In this document: positions 1-8,742 of the stretch, one piece after another | How the letters are laid out: each line of letters begins with the position of its first letter | Position numbering within the stretch: position 1 is the first letter of the stretch | NCBI RefSeq assembly: GCF_021391495.1 | Contig: NZ_CP090063.1 | Location: 7,812,001 to 7,876,000 of the forward strand | DNA from: Amycolatopsis acidiphila | GTDB lineage: Bacteria; Actinomycetota; Actinomycetes; Mycobacteriales; Pseudonocardiaceae | Reading direction: 5' to 3' | DNA length: 64,000 nucleotides | The notes under the pieces: generated by a model | What the model was told of the DNA's origin: nothing | Databases searched by the model: none | Seen by the model: the letters and a program-made list of their open reading frames with translations, nothing else | Made by a program: the position numbers and the translations under genes

Positions 1-617
1 AGCGCCGCGGGATGCGTGCCCCGGTACTGGCCGCCGGGGACGGCGCGCTGGGGTTCTGGGGCGCGCTGCGCGAGGTGTTCCCTGAAACCCGCGAGCAGCG
101 CTGCTGGTTCCACAAGATCGCCAATGTGCTGTCCGCTCTCCCGAAGTCGGCGCACCCCGGTGCGAAGAAGGCCCTCGCGGAGATCTGGAACGCCGAGGAC
201 AAGCGGCACGCGCTGGACGCGGTGAAGGCCTTCGACGCCGCCTACGGCGCGAAGTTCCCCAAGGCGGTCGCGAAGATCACCGAGGACATTGACGTGCTGC
301 TCGCGTTCTTCGACTTTCCGGCCGAGCACTGGGTGCATCTGCGCACCACCAACCCGATCGAGTCGACCTTCGCCACCGTGCGGCACCGCACCAAGGTCAC
401 CAAAGGGCCAGGCTCGCGCGCCGCCGGGCTCGCGATGGCGTTCAAGCTCATTGAGTCAGCACAGGCCCGCTGGCGCGCGGTGAACGCACCCCACCTCGTC
501 GCGCTCGTCCGCGCCGGAGCCCGCTTCGAGAACGGACAACTCGTCGAACGACCCGACGACCACACCCAACCCGCAGCAGCCTAAAAGATCTTCATCCACA
601 GATCTTGACAATTGCTC
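1..617 (+). mobile_element. IS256-family element, right part (left part outside window)
   Basis: The first 617 bases match the right part of the complete IS256 copy at 24129-25557 (this window starts at the equivalent of 24941); I noticed no mismatch by eye. The right inverted repeat (ATTGCTC at 611-617, preceded by ATCCACAGATCTTGACA) is the same as in the complete copy. The flank after 617 differs, so this is a second insertion, placed in an XRE regulator gene. The left end and its target duplication lie outside the window. Confidence 0.93.
3..584 (+). CDS. IS256-family (mutator-type) transposase, C-terminal part
   Basis: This is the last ~190 residues of a DDE mutator-type transposase, open from the window edge. 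It contains the part after the first catalytic Asp: a GDGALGFWGALREV segment, the CWFHKIANVL motif typical of IS256 transposases, and the TTNPIESTFATVRHRT segment with the catalytic Glu. The protein is identical to the C-terminus of the complete copy ending at 25524. Probably an intact gene cut only by the window edge. Confidence 0.93.
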   Translation, partial: RRGMRAPVLAAGDGALGFWGALREVFPETREQRCWFHKIANVLSALPKSAHPGAKKALAEIWNAEDKRHALDAVKAFDAAYGAKFPKAVAKITEDIDVLLAFFDFPAEHWVHLRTTNPIESTFATVRHRTKVTKGPGSRAAGLAMAFKLIESAQARWRAVNAPHLVALVRAGARFENGQLVERPDDHTQPAAA

Positions 618-1073
618 GGCGCGCACGACCTGCTGGGCGTCCATCGGCGGGACGCGGAGGTTGCCCACCAGCAGCGCGGCGGCGTAGTCAGGCGTCTGAA
701 GTTGGCCGGGCAGCAACAGCGACTCGTAGGAGAACTCGGCGGCGGCGAGCCCTTCGAGCCCGACGAAGATCTTGAACCAGTTGGGCAGTACGTCGCTGAA
801 CGGTGCCCACCAGGTGCCCTGATCGGCACGCGCCGCCAACGACGCCATGCGGTCGACGTGCTCCACGTCCGCGTCGTACGCCCGGAGCAACGCGGTGACC
901 TCGTCGGGTTTCTGCTGTGTCTTCCCGGTCTCCAGGTAATTGATCTTTGCCTGGCTGCAACCGAGCACCTTGGCCGCTTCGGTCTGCTTCAGGTTCGCGC
1001 GCTCACGGGCGACCTTCAGGTCATGCCCGATCAGGAAACGCAACGCGGACGGGTCTGCGCGATGGTCGGCCAC
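618..1073 (-). pseudogene. XRE-family regulator with DUF5753-like region, truncated by IS256
   Basis: A GTG start at 1073 follows a GGGAGGG ribosome site. The first ~70 residues form an XRE helix-turn-helix (LKQTEAAKVLGCSQAKINYLETG). The next part (WWAPFSDVLPNWFKIFVGLE, then the SLLLPGQLQTPDYAAAL segment) is the start of the DUF5753 domain usually found in these ~280-residue actinobacterial regulators. The reading frame runs into IS256 after VVRAEQ, so about half of DUF5753 is missing. Such proteins often sit beside small DUF397 genes; none is seen here. The truncated product probably does not work, although the DNA-binding part is whole. Confidence 0.85.
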
Positions 1074-1377
1074 TGATGCCCTCCCGTATGCCTGCCAGAT
1101 CACACACAGTGTCGCATCCATCGAGTCACATAACACCAGGTCCACCCAATGGATGTATAGATCATTGTATATATACAAGCTAGGTTACGGTGGTGCCGAC
1201 ATGGAGACGGTACACAAGGCGGACGGGACGCCAACGCGCGGGTGAGCAGCCGCGCTGCGGCTGTCCGACGCCGAAGCCCCGGCGGGGCCGGGCCGGACCC
1301 CCGACCTGGCCCGGCTTCGCCGGTACCACCAGCCGACCCGCACCCGCGCGGATCGGTGCGGCGAGCGGAGAGCGGTC
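1074..1377. promoter_or_regulatory. Divergent intergenic region with AT-rich palindromic operator candidate
   Basis: No gene is seen here. It separates the leftward XRE gene from the rightward small-gene cassette. At 1165-1178 there is a perfect 14-bp palindrome (TTGTATATATACAA) in an AT-rich patch, striking in DNA of about 70% GC. Palindromes of this shape are typical operators of GntR/HutC or XRE regulators of actinobacterial mobile elements. That it controls the cassette is an inference. Confidence 0.5.
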
Positions 1378-1638
1378 ATGTGGCGAACGCGACGCAAGCC
1401 TGGTCAGTGGGTGGCGGCGTGCCGGGATGTCGCCGACCGACGCCGGGAAATCCTGGTGCTGCCCACCGACGATGACCGGGTGGCGCTGGTCTTCCCGCCC
1501 GGCGAGGTCGCCGTGTTGGAGCCGTTGCAGGCCGGTCGCCTGCGCGCCGCGCTGCGTGACGCGGTGTTCGCGCTGGACCAGCCCCCGACACGCGAGGAGC
1601 ACCAGCACGCCGTCCCGACCGTGCGGGCCAGCGCATGA
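1378..1638 (+). CDS. Small hypothetical protein, 86 aa
   Basis: ATG start preceded by GGAGAG. First gene of a compact cassette; its stop overlaps the next start (ATGA). The protein begins with a basic WRTRRKPGQW stretch and continues with DRRREILVLPTDDDRVALVFPPGEVAVLEPLQ, a small mixed alpha/beta fold with no catalytic motif. Similar short proteins are common in integrative elements of Pseudonocardiaceae, but I do not recognise a named family. Confidence 0.65.
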   Translation: MWRTRRKPGQWVAACRDVADRRREILVLPTDDDRVALVFPPGEVAVLEPLQAGRLRAALRDAVFALDQPPTREEHQHAVPTVRASA

Positions 1639-1772
1639 GTCCCGCCGGGCAGGTCGTCGTGCTGGTCATCGCGGCCACGGTGTTCGTCGTCCGGTTGATC
1701 GCCGCGATCTACCACGCGCGGGTCGACGGCCGGATCGCCGCCCGCCGCGCCCGCCAGGAGCGACAGCCGTGA
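1635..1772 (+). CDS. Very small single-span membrane protein, 45 aa
   Basis: The ATG overlaps the previous stop as ATGA and its own TGA overlaps the next GTG, so three genes appear translationally coupled. Residues 5-24 (GQVVVLVIAATVFVVRLIAA) form one hydrophobic helix, followed by a basic tail rich in Arg. No family recognised. The tight overlaps on both sides are the main evidence that it is real. Confidence 0.6.
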   Translation: MSPAGQVVVLVIAATVFVVRLIAAIYHARVDGRIAARRARQERQP

Positions 1773-2140
1773 GCCCGCTGTCCGCGCGAGCCGCCCGCGA
1801 GCTGGGCAGACGCCTGCGCTCCGCTGGGTTCCGTCCCCTGCCCGACGTGGCCGACGACGGCGAGCTGATCGGCACCCGCCTGTGGCGAGTGCGCGCCGGA
1901 TACGTGGAATACCTCGCGCTGCGCCCCAACGGACTCGCCCACGCCGTCCGCGCCGAAGCCACCTTCGACTACCAGAACCCCACCGAGCACGGCCCGGTGA
2001 TCGAGCACCACTCCGGTCACGCCATCAACGCCCTCGACTGGCTGCTCACCAGCGCCAATCCGCCCTCCGGCGACCTGCTCCGCCCCTACGCCGCACCCGA
2101 CGCCTCAGGCGAGCCCGACGAGCCAGGCGGTGGCCGATGA
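1769..2140 (+). CDS. Hypothetical protein, 123 aa
   Basis: GTG start overlaps the preceding TGA (GTGA) and the stop overlaps the next ATG (ATGA). The protein opens with a helix ARAARELGRRLRSAGFRPLP and then has a beta-rich stretch (TRLWRVRAGYVEYLALRPNG, then AVRAEATFDYQNP). It has no membrane span or signal peptide. I do not recognise the family. Confidence 0.65.
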   Translation: MSPLSARAARELGRRLRSAGFRPLPDVADDGELIGTRLWRVRAGYVEYLALRPNGLAHAVRAEATFDYQNPTEHGPVIEHHSGHAINALDWLLTSANPPSGDLLRPYAAPDASGEPDEPGGGR

Positions 2141-2373
2141 CGACCCCGCCCCTCGCCGTGGACTGGCTCATGTCGGCCTACGACGCCACCTGGCACGCCT
2201 TTCCCACCGCGCAGCTCGCCGACCCGCGGCGCACGTTCTACCAGGCCATCTGTGACCACTCCGTGCCCGCACGGCACGCCGAGCGCACCGCGCCGCGCGT
2301 GTTCTGCCCCGCCTGCCTGGTGCTCTACGGCGCCCAGATCCCCGACGACCAGCGCTGGCAGATGGATGGCTGA
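2137..2373 (+). CDS. Small protein with CPAC zinc-binding motif, 78 aa
   Basis: ATG overlaps the previous stop (ATGA). The protein contains a His/Cys-rich centre (CDHSVPARHAERTAPRVFCPAC), which could bind one zinc ion through C, H and CxxC. It lacks catalytic features. The later gene at 2854 has a comparable CGAP...CPDC arrangement, so the cassette encodes two small probable zinc-binding proteins. Function unknown. Confidence 0.62.
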   Translation: MTTPPLAVDWLMSAYDATWHAFPTAQLADPRRTFYQAICDHSVPARHAERTAPRVFCPACLVLYGAQIPDDQRWQMDG

Positions 2374-2426
2374 CCCGATGCCCGCACTGACCCTGCCCAC
2401 AACCGGCAACCAATTGGAGGCACGTC

Positions 2427-2840
2427 ATGACCACCGCAACGCCGACCCGCTCGGACGAGCAACAGGCCGCCGAACCCGCGCGTGAGCTGCCGAAACACCG
2501 TCACCTGCTGGACCAGGTCGTTCCCGACCCGTCAGGGCTGACGCCGTTGAGCGACGAACCGGGATTCGCCGCGATCCTGGAAAACATGGTCGCCGACGAG
2601 GCACCCCGCCTGTTCGCCATCGTGCAGGAGTACGGCGAGCGCGTGGACGGGCGGATCGCCGCGTGGGGCATCGCGTTCGACGACGGCCACGCCGAGATCG
2701 TGGCGCGCGGCGTGCAGGGCAGGCTACGCGCGCCGGAGGACGCGCTGCGCTTCTTCAACCTCGGTAGCCACATCCGCGCCCGACTGGTGTGGTTCAACCC
2801 GGACGCGGCCACACCGCCCGAGGACGACGAGGCTGCCTGA
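2427..2840 (+). CDS. Hypothetical protein, 137 aa
   Basis: ATG start with a good TTGGAGG site 7 bases upstream. An acidic, disordered N-terminus (to ~residue 25) precedes a folded part with PRLFAIVQEYGERVDGRIA, then a GIAFDDGHAEIVARG segment and a C-terminal acidic tail. No catalytic motif is visible. It follows the overlapping genes by 53 bases and is probably in the same transcript. Confidence 0.68.
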   Translation: MTTATPTRSDEQQAAEPARELPKHRHLLDQVVPDPSGLTPLSDEPGFAAILENMVADEAPRLFAIVQEYGERVDGRIAAWGIAFDDGHAEIVARGVQGRLRAPEDALRFFNLGSHIRARLVWFNPDAATPPEDDEAA

Positions 2841-2853
2841 ACCGGCGCTGGGC

Positions 2854-3093
2854 GTGTCGGCCGACGGTGTGCCGTGGCTGCCGGGAGTGTTCCGGCCGCT
2901 CTACCACGCCATCCCCGACAACCAACGCGCCACCGACTTCGGCGGCGTCATCGTGCTGTGGGCCGCCTGCGGAGCGCCCGTGACGCCCTGGGCGGGCAGC
3001 ACCCTGCCGTACCAATCGTGCCCCGACTGCGAACGCCTCGTCGGCCCCATGCCGACCACAAACCCGGCCCGTCACGGCCAGAGGAAGGAGTGA
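2854..3093 (+). CDS. Small probable zinc-ribbon protein, 79 aa
   Basis: GTG start 13 bases after the previous stop, without a strong ribosome site, so the start is uncertain. The centre reads WAACGAPVTPW and then YQSCPDCERLVG, a Cys plus CxxC arrangement like a degenerate zinc ribbon. The C-terminus is basic. It lies directly before the helix-turn-helix gene. Family not recognised. Confidence 0.58.
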   Translation: MSADGVPWLPGVFRPLYHAIPDNQRATDFGGVIVLWAACGAPVTPWAGSTLPYQSCPDCERLVGPMPTTNPARHGQRKE

Positions 3094-3100
3094 ACCAATC

Positions 3101-3364
3101 GTGGCCCGATCATCGCGCCCGCTGGCCAACCGGCGCGTCGTCGTCGGCTACACCCAAGAGGGACTGGCCGAGGCGCTGGGGGTCGATCGCACCACGATCG
3201 GCCGCTGGGAACGCGGCGAACAGCAGCCCCAACCGTGGCAACGCCCCGACCTCGCCCTCAAGCTCGGTATCACGCTGGAAGAGCTGGACGGGCTGTTGCG
3301 GCATCCCAACTCCGGGTTGCCGACGGTGCCCGTTGGGCCTGGGGCGGTCGGTCTCGGAACCTAA
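3101..3364 (+). CDS. XRE-family helix-turn-helix protein, 87 aa
   Basis: GTG start with an AAGGAG site. Residues 16-50 form a clear HTH_3 domain (YTQEGLAEALGVDRTTIGRWERG) and the short C-terminal part is typical for stand-alone XRE repressors. As the last gene of the cassette it may autoregulate it, for example through the palindrome at 1165-1178; this link is inferred only from position. The cassette then ends and a radical-SAM gene follows 69 bases later. Confidence 0.82.
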   Translation: MARSSRPLANRRVVVGYTQEGLAEALGVDRTTIGRWERGEQQPQPWQRPDLALKLGITLEELDGLLRHPNSGLPTVPVGPGAVGLGT

Positions 3365-3433
3365 ACTCCGTGTACAAGATTCACTCACCTGGGTAATCAT
3401 GGAACGACAAGGCTGGCAAGGAGCGTGGAGACC

Positions 3434-4613
3434 ATGAATACCCGCCTCGGCGTCGTCACGCGCCGGGTTAATGACTCGCGTCGCACATGGACTGCGATCG
3501 TCGACCAGCACGCTACGTGGATCGCGGTGAACCCTATCCAGGGCTGCCCGAAGGTCTGCTCGTACTGCTTCTTGAACGAGCGGGGGCAGACCGCTGTTCG
3601 ACCTGAGCAGTTGGCCAGCCCAGCGGAGACGGTCGACCTGCTCACCGCATCGCCGTACTACGCGCCGGATCGCCCGGTCGCGCTGTACACGTGGACCGAT
3701 GTGATGGCGCTGCCGAATTCCCGCGCGCACCTCGCCGATCTGCTGGCCGTGCTGGTCGACCGGAAGATCCCCAACCCCATCGTGCTGATAACCAAGTGCC
3801 CGATCCCCGATGACACGGTCGACGCGGTGACCACGGCCCGGCAAGCCGGGCTACGGACGATCGTGTACCTGAGCTATTCCGGCTTGGGGCGCGACCTGGA
3901 ACGCGGTATCCGGCACGAGGAGTTGAAGGCCAACTTCCCCCGGCTGGCCCGACGCTGGTGTACCGGTCGTGCACTACTGGCGGCCCGCGTTTCCGGAGTC
4001 CGCGACCACGCGCACGATGGAAGCGGTCTTCGACTGGGCAGCGACGTACGCGCACTGCACCGTGGCCGCCGGTCTGAAGGTGGAACCCGCCGCGCTGCCC
4101 CGATTAGCCGAGCGGTGGCCGGAACTGGCCACCACGCCGGGCGTCACCGCAGCCGAATGCGTGTACCCGCAAGCGTTCTGGGACTTCATCCACGCAACCC
4201 ACCAGCGCCGCCCCGGCTATCCGTTGTTCCACACCAACTCCTGCGCGTTGGCCTACGTTCTCGGCCAACCCGACCGGTTCGGGGTGTTTGGCAGCAACGT
4301 GTGTACGGCGCGAAATCACTGTCCGAGTGCGCAACGGCAGCGCTGTGAAGCCGACAACCTCCGCAGACCGGCACTGGCGGAGGCGACCGTTCGCGCCGCG
4401 CTGGCCCGGCGTGGACACGCCAACACGGCGTTCACCCTCGACCATCCCCGTGGAGAAGTCGTGATCCATGCGATCCTGCCCACCAACGCCGCCGCCGCGC
4501 TGACGCACGACCTGGGCATTCGGGTCCGCGTCGCCCGTCAGCACAGCGACCCCTACTGGAACAGCTGTCTTTGCCGCCTAGTTTTGGCCCCACTTGTCCG
4601 CCTTAGGTTCTAG
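3434..4613 (+). pseudogene. Radical SAM protein (SPL/Rv2578c-like), frameshifted and 3' truncated
   Basis: ATG start after GTGGAG. The N-terminal half carries a radical-SAM cluster motif CPKVCSYC (CxxxCxxC) and the barrel continues to about 3945 (ELKANFPRLA). Around 3945-3960 the frame changes by one base; the second frame goes on with VPVVHYWRPAFPES and the rest of the barrel. The last residues (after SDPYWNS, ~4565) no longer look like the family, so the 3' end was probably lost when the mobile elements arrived. A one-base sequencing error could explain the frameshift but not the abnormal end. Confidence 0.75.
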
Positions 4614-4648
4614 CGGTGGTTGCAACGCCGAGCCTGAAAGGTGTTGCA

Positions 4649-5426
4649 GTGACTGGGTTTCGCCGGAACATCCGTAAGCGTGGTCCTGAGCCATTGGCTG
4701 CCAAGCGTGATCAATATCTTCAGCTCATGGATCAGGGCGTGAGCAACTCGGCGGCGTGCCGAGAGGTGGGGATCAACCGGCGGACTGGAACGCGGTGGCG
4801 TTACGGCCGGACCGAAACGGACAGCGCGGGGCGGACCTACTCCTACCCGTCGATCACCGAGCAGCCGCGGGTTATCTCGTCGCGGTTTCTGTCCGAGGAC
4901 GAACGGGTGAGCATCGCTGACCTGCTGCTGGCCGGCCATTCGATCCGGCAGATCGCTCGCCAGCTCAAGCGCGACCCGGGCACGATCAGCCGCGAGATTC
5001 GTCGCAACCGTGACCCGAAGACCGAGAACTACCGGCCCCATCAGGCCGAACGTCGCGCTCAGGTGCGTCGCGCCCGGTCAAAGGAAGGCAAGCTGCGGCG
5101 CAACACCGAGCTGCGGGAGTACGTGCAACAGCGCCTCGACCAGCGCTGGAGTCCGGAACAGATCAGCTCTACGTTGCGGCGCGAGTTCGCCGAGGACCCG
5201 GAGATGCAGGTCGCCCCGGAGACGATCTACCAGGCCCTGTATCGACCCGAACGTGGTGGTCTGCACCGCGAGGCCGCCACGAAACTGCGCACCCGCCGAC
5301 GCGCCCGGCGCAAGCGTCGCCGCCCGGACCAGCGCGTCACCCGGTTCGTCGACCCCGGTGCGCTGATCAGCGAGCGGCCCGCCGAAGTACTTGACCGTGC
5401 CGAACCCGGGCATTGGGAAGGCGACT
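4649..5426 (+). pseudogene. IS30-family transposase, N-terminal exon (interrupted by group II intron A)
   Basis: A GTG start at 4649 is preferred because the upstream GTG at 4616 lies inside the inverted repeat. The exon encodes the two helix-turn-helix regions of IS30 transposases (GHSIRQIARQLKRDPGTISREIRRN at ~90-115) and the beginning of the DDE domain, ending with PGHWEGD, where the first catalytic Asp lies. The frame is broken at 5426 by the 5' end of the intron. With the 3' exon at 13855-14372 it makes exactly 432 codons (431 aa), so RNA splicing could give an intact transposase. Confidence 0.88.
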
Positions 5427-6107
5427 GTGCGACACGAAGTTGCACGAATTTGAGTGGACTGACCGATTGAGAGGCGGCTGATGGCAAGGCCGTAGGTGCA
5501 GTCACGGGTCCGTGTCCGTACGACCCGTCCCCGCCTCTGACGTGCGATGCTGGTAACGGCGTGATGCGAAGCTCAGGGGAAAGCCCAAGGGCTCCCGTTC
5601 CATCCGGGAGCTACCGGCAAGGGGAAGACCGGACGGGTGAACGCAAGTGAACTCCCGATGATGCCTCGTGATCCCAAGCCCCGCCGATGGAAAGTTCCAG
5701 CGGGGTGCATGGCTGGCCGCTGAGAAGCGGCAGGCGCTGGCCGGCAGAGGTCACTCCGGCCAGGTGGACACCGCCGCCTCGGGGTAAAGGGAGCACCCAC
5801 CCCGGTCGCATCTCGTTCGTGTGGAACGTGGAAACCCCGTTGAGGTCCGGGTCGTCGTGGCCCGGTCGGCCGACCGCGAGGAAGGCTCAACTCCCCAGCG
5901 GGAACAGGATGGCCCAAGAAGCCAATGCCGGAAGCCGAAAGGAAACGGGAACCCGGGCATGATGACCAGCCTCTCCGCCGGTCGCCCCGCATAACCGTCC
6001 GGATACGGGTGTTCTGCCCGGACCCGAAAGGGTGCTGACGTGGGCCAGGTGAGCTTGTACGGACTCACTGGACAAAGACGACGGAACCGAGAGACAAGTT
6101 GGACACC
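5427..6107 (+). ncRNA. Group II intron A, 5' ribozyme domains I-III
   Basis: This ~680-base stretch has no credible gene and lies between the intron 5' end and the start of its reverse transcriptase. By position it must fold into domains I-III and the base of domain IV. Short open frames here should not be annotated. Exact helices were not worked out by eye. Confidence 0.8.
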
Positions 6108-7665
6108 ATGACCGACACGGCCGGAGCGGTCTCGACCATCCCGCCGACCGTCGCGACGGTGAACGGACCCGAGGACGAAGACCTGGACTGGGCGTCGATC
6201 GACTGGCACCGGGTCGAGGAAGACGTACGGCGTCTGCGGCAGAGGATCTTCACGGCATCGCAGGCAGGGGACCGCAAGAAGGTCCGCAACTTGCAGAAGC
6301 TGATGCTCCGGTCCCGATCGAACACGCTGCTGAGCGTGCGGCGGGTCACGGAAATCAACGCGGGACGAGCGACTGCGGGAGTCGACGGGAAGGTGGTGCT
6401 TCTATCTCAGTCCAAGGCCGAGTTGGCCGACTGGGTCCAGCACCGTGCCCGACCGTGGACTCCCAAGCCCGTCAAGCGGGTGTTCATCCCCAAACCAGGG
6501 ACCACGAAGAAGCGCGGCCTCGGGATTCCGGTGATCATTGACCGGTGTCTGCAAGCGGTGGCACTGGGCGCACTGGAACCCGAGTGGGAAGCGCGGTTCG
6601 AGCCGAAGTCGTACGGCTTCCGGCCCGGCCGCGGCTGTCACGACGCGATCGGGGCCATCTACTCCACGCTCAACGGGAAGAACCCGCAGCGCGTGTGGGT
6701 GCTCGACGCGGACCTGACGGCGGCGTTCGACCACATCAACCATGAACGGCTGATGACCGCACTCGGTACCTTCCCCGCCCGGGGACTGGTCCGGCAGTGG
6801 CTCAAGGCCGGGGCGGTGGATCGAGGCCGGCTCGCTCCGACCGAAGCGGGAACTCCGCAAGGCGGGGTGATCAGCCCGTTGCTGTTCAACGTGGCCCTGC
6901 ACGGGATGGAGGAAGCCGCAGGGGTCCGCTACTACACGACCGGCAGAGACGCTGGGAGTGCGCAGAGCGGGAGCCCCGTGCTGGTGAGGTACGCAGATGA
7001 TTTTGTCGCGATGTGCACCAGCCGTGAGCAAGCCGAACAGGTCAAGGAACGGCTGAGTGCATGGCTGGCACCAAGAGGGCTCGTCTTCCACGAGGACAAG
7101 ACGCGCATCGTCCACGCGGACAGCGGGTTTGACTTCCTGGGATTCAACGTCCGCCGCTATCACGGCAAGCTGCTGATCAAGCCGAGCGCAGCGGCTCAAC
7201 GACGGATCCGGGAACGGCTGAGCGCCGAGATGCTGGCCCTGAGAGGGGCCAACGCGGGTGCGGTGCTCAAGAGGATCAACCCGATCGTGCGGGGCTGGTC
7301 TGCCTATTACCGGACGGTGGTGTCCAGCGAGGTGTTCACCGCGCTGGACAATCACATGTGGACGCTCGCTTACAAGTGGGCCAAACACAGCCACCCGAAC
7401 AAGCCGAAGCACTGGATATCCGACAAGTACTTCGGCCGGTTCAACAAGGCCAGGCAGGACCGGTGGGTGTTCGGCGACCGCGACAGCGGCGCCTACCTGC
7501 TCAAGTTCTCCTGGACGAAGATCGCCCGGCACCAGTTGGTCAAGGGCAGGGCGTCTCCGGATGACCCGGCGCTGGCGTCCTACTGGGCCCAGCGGCGTCG
7601 CAAGGGACCGCCCCCACCGGTCGACCGCATGACCATGCGCCTGCTTCAGGCACAGCAAGGTCGTT
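6108..7665 (+). pseudogene. ltrA: Group II intron A reverse transcriptase/maturase, N-terminal part (interrupted by IS3-a)
   Basis: ATG at 6108 (a TTG at 6099 is also in frame). The reverse-transcriptase domain shows PKPGTTKKRGLGIP, the DLTAAFDHINH segment with the first catalytic Asp, GTPQGGVISPLLFN, and the YADD box (LVRYADDFVAM). A maturase domain X follows (INPIVRGWSAYYR). The frame ends in IS3-a after LLQAQQGR. The target GTT at 7663-7665 is repeated at 13533-13535, and joining there continues directly into the HNH domain, giving a 600-residue protein. Confidence 0.92.
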
Positions 7666-7695
7666 TGAGGTTCCCCCCGAACAGTGGACAGGTCT

Positions 7696-8619
7696 TCAAG
7701 CAGCTTTCGCTGCGCCTGTCAGGGACTGCTCGTAACACACAGGACTGAGCATCCCGATCGCGGAGTGACGTCGACTATCGTTGTACCGTCCGATCCAATT
7801 GTCAACCGCAGCAACAATTTCTGCCTTGGTAGCAAAGGTATGACGGTAGTAGTACTCATGCTTGAACGTCGACCAGAACGATTCCGCAGGGCTGTTATCC
7901 CAACATATTCCGGTATCACCCATCGATCGTTCCAGCTTATGTGCGGCACAGGCGTTCGCGGTCAACGCCGCAGTGAACTCCCCGCCACGATCGGAATGCA
8001 GCACCGTGCCGGCGACACCGCCGCCACGGCAGGCCGCCGCCGCGTCGATGGCCTGACGCACCATGTCCGCGCCGATATGGTCGGCCACGACGTGCCCCAG
8101 CACACGGCGAGAATGCCCATCCCGGATCGCGCACAAGTACATATCACCCTCACCGCAGGACAGGTAGGTGATGTCGGTCAGCCAGACCGCATCCAGCCGG
8201 CCCTGGTCGAAGTGCCGCCGCACCAGATCCGGCGGAAACGACGCCGTCGGATCGGCCACCGTGGTACGCACCTTGAACGTGCGCGGACTGATGCCCTCGA
8301 TCCCGATCTCCGCCATGATCGCCGCGACGGTCTTCTCGTTCACCGTCTCGCCTCGGTCCCGCAGCTCGCTGGTGATCCGCGGTGACCCGTACGTGCCATC
8401 GGAACCGGCGTGCACGTCCAGGATCTTCACCGTCAGATCCGCGCGCCGCTGCTGGCGCGGCATCAGCACCGTGCTCCTGGCGCGTTTCACGTACGCGTAG
8501 TAGCCGGATGTCGAGACACCCAGCAGCCGTGCCATGCGCCGCACGGAGAATCGTGTGTTCTTGGGTGAGGTGGCGCCGGCGGTCTCGGCGGGTTCGTCGG
8601 GGCCGGCGTACTTCACCAT
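7696..8619 (-). CDS. IS3-a orfB, DDE transposase, 307 aa
   Basis: The ATG at 8619 overlaps the orfA stop (TGATG), and the usual product is an OrfAB fusion made by frameshifting. The rve integrase domain has all three acidic residues: WLTDITYL, VLHSDRGGEF and the Glu of NSPAESFWSTFKHE. An HTH_21 region (VSTSGYYAYVKR, then DGTYGSPRITSELRDRG) precedes it. The gene is intact; only orfA is interrupted. Its 3' end, with a KHEYYYRH segment and a NDSRRHSAIGMLSP box, is normal. Confidence 0.93.
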   Translation of the reverse strand: MVKYAGPDEPAETAGATSPKNTRFSVRRMARLLGVSTSGYYAYVKRARSTVLMPRQQRRADLTVKILDVHAGSDGTYGSPRITSELRDRGETVNEKTVAAIMAEIGIEGISPRTFKVRTTVADPTASFPPDLVRRHFDQGRLDAVWLTDITYLSCGEGDMYLCAIRDGHSRRVLGHVVADHIGADMVRQAIDAAAACRGGGVAGTVLHSDRGGEFTAALTANACAAHKLERSMGDTGICWDNSPAESFWSTFKHEYYYRHTFATKAEIVAAVDNWIGRYNDSRRHSAIGMLSPVCYEQSLTGAAKAA

Positions 8620-8668
8620 CAGATCGAACCGTTCCGGTTCTTCTGCATCGCAGCAAAGTACGCCGAGG
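8619..8668 (-). pseudogene. IS3-a orfA, 3' exon after intron B
   Basis: These 50 bases encode the last residues of orfA (SAYFAAMQKNRNGSI, stop). Joined to 13474-13192 they give a 110-residue orfA ending in the standard leucine-zipper tail. The join GTAAAAG/CCTCGGCG is exact and in frame, which locates the 3' splice site of intron B at 8669. Confidence 0.88.
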
Positions 8669-8742
8669 GTCGAGTGGCCCGGGGGAATCGCACCCCCGGG
8701 CTCTCACAGAACCGTGCGTGACAATCTCTCGTCACACGGCTC
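8669..8742 (-). ncRNA. Group II intron B domains V and VI
   Basis: The domain V sequence starts at about 8742 (GAGCCGTGTGACGAGAG) immediately after the stop of the intron protein, with the conserved ACGGTTC return strand. The domain VI stem is CCCGGGGG paired with CCCCCGGG. This is the catalytic heart of the ribozyme and appears undamaged. Confidence 0.85.
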
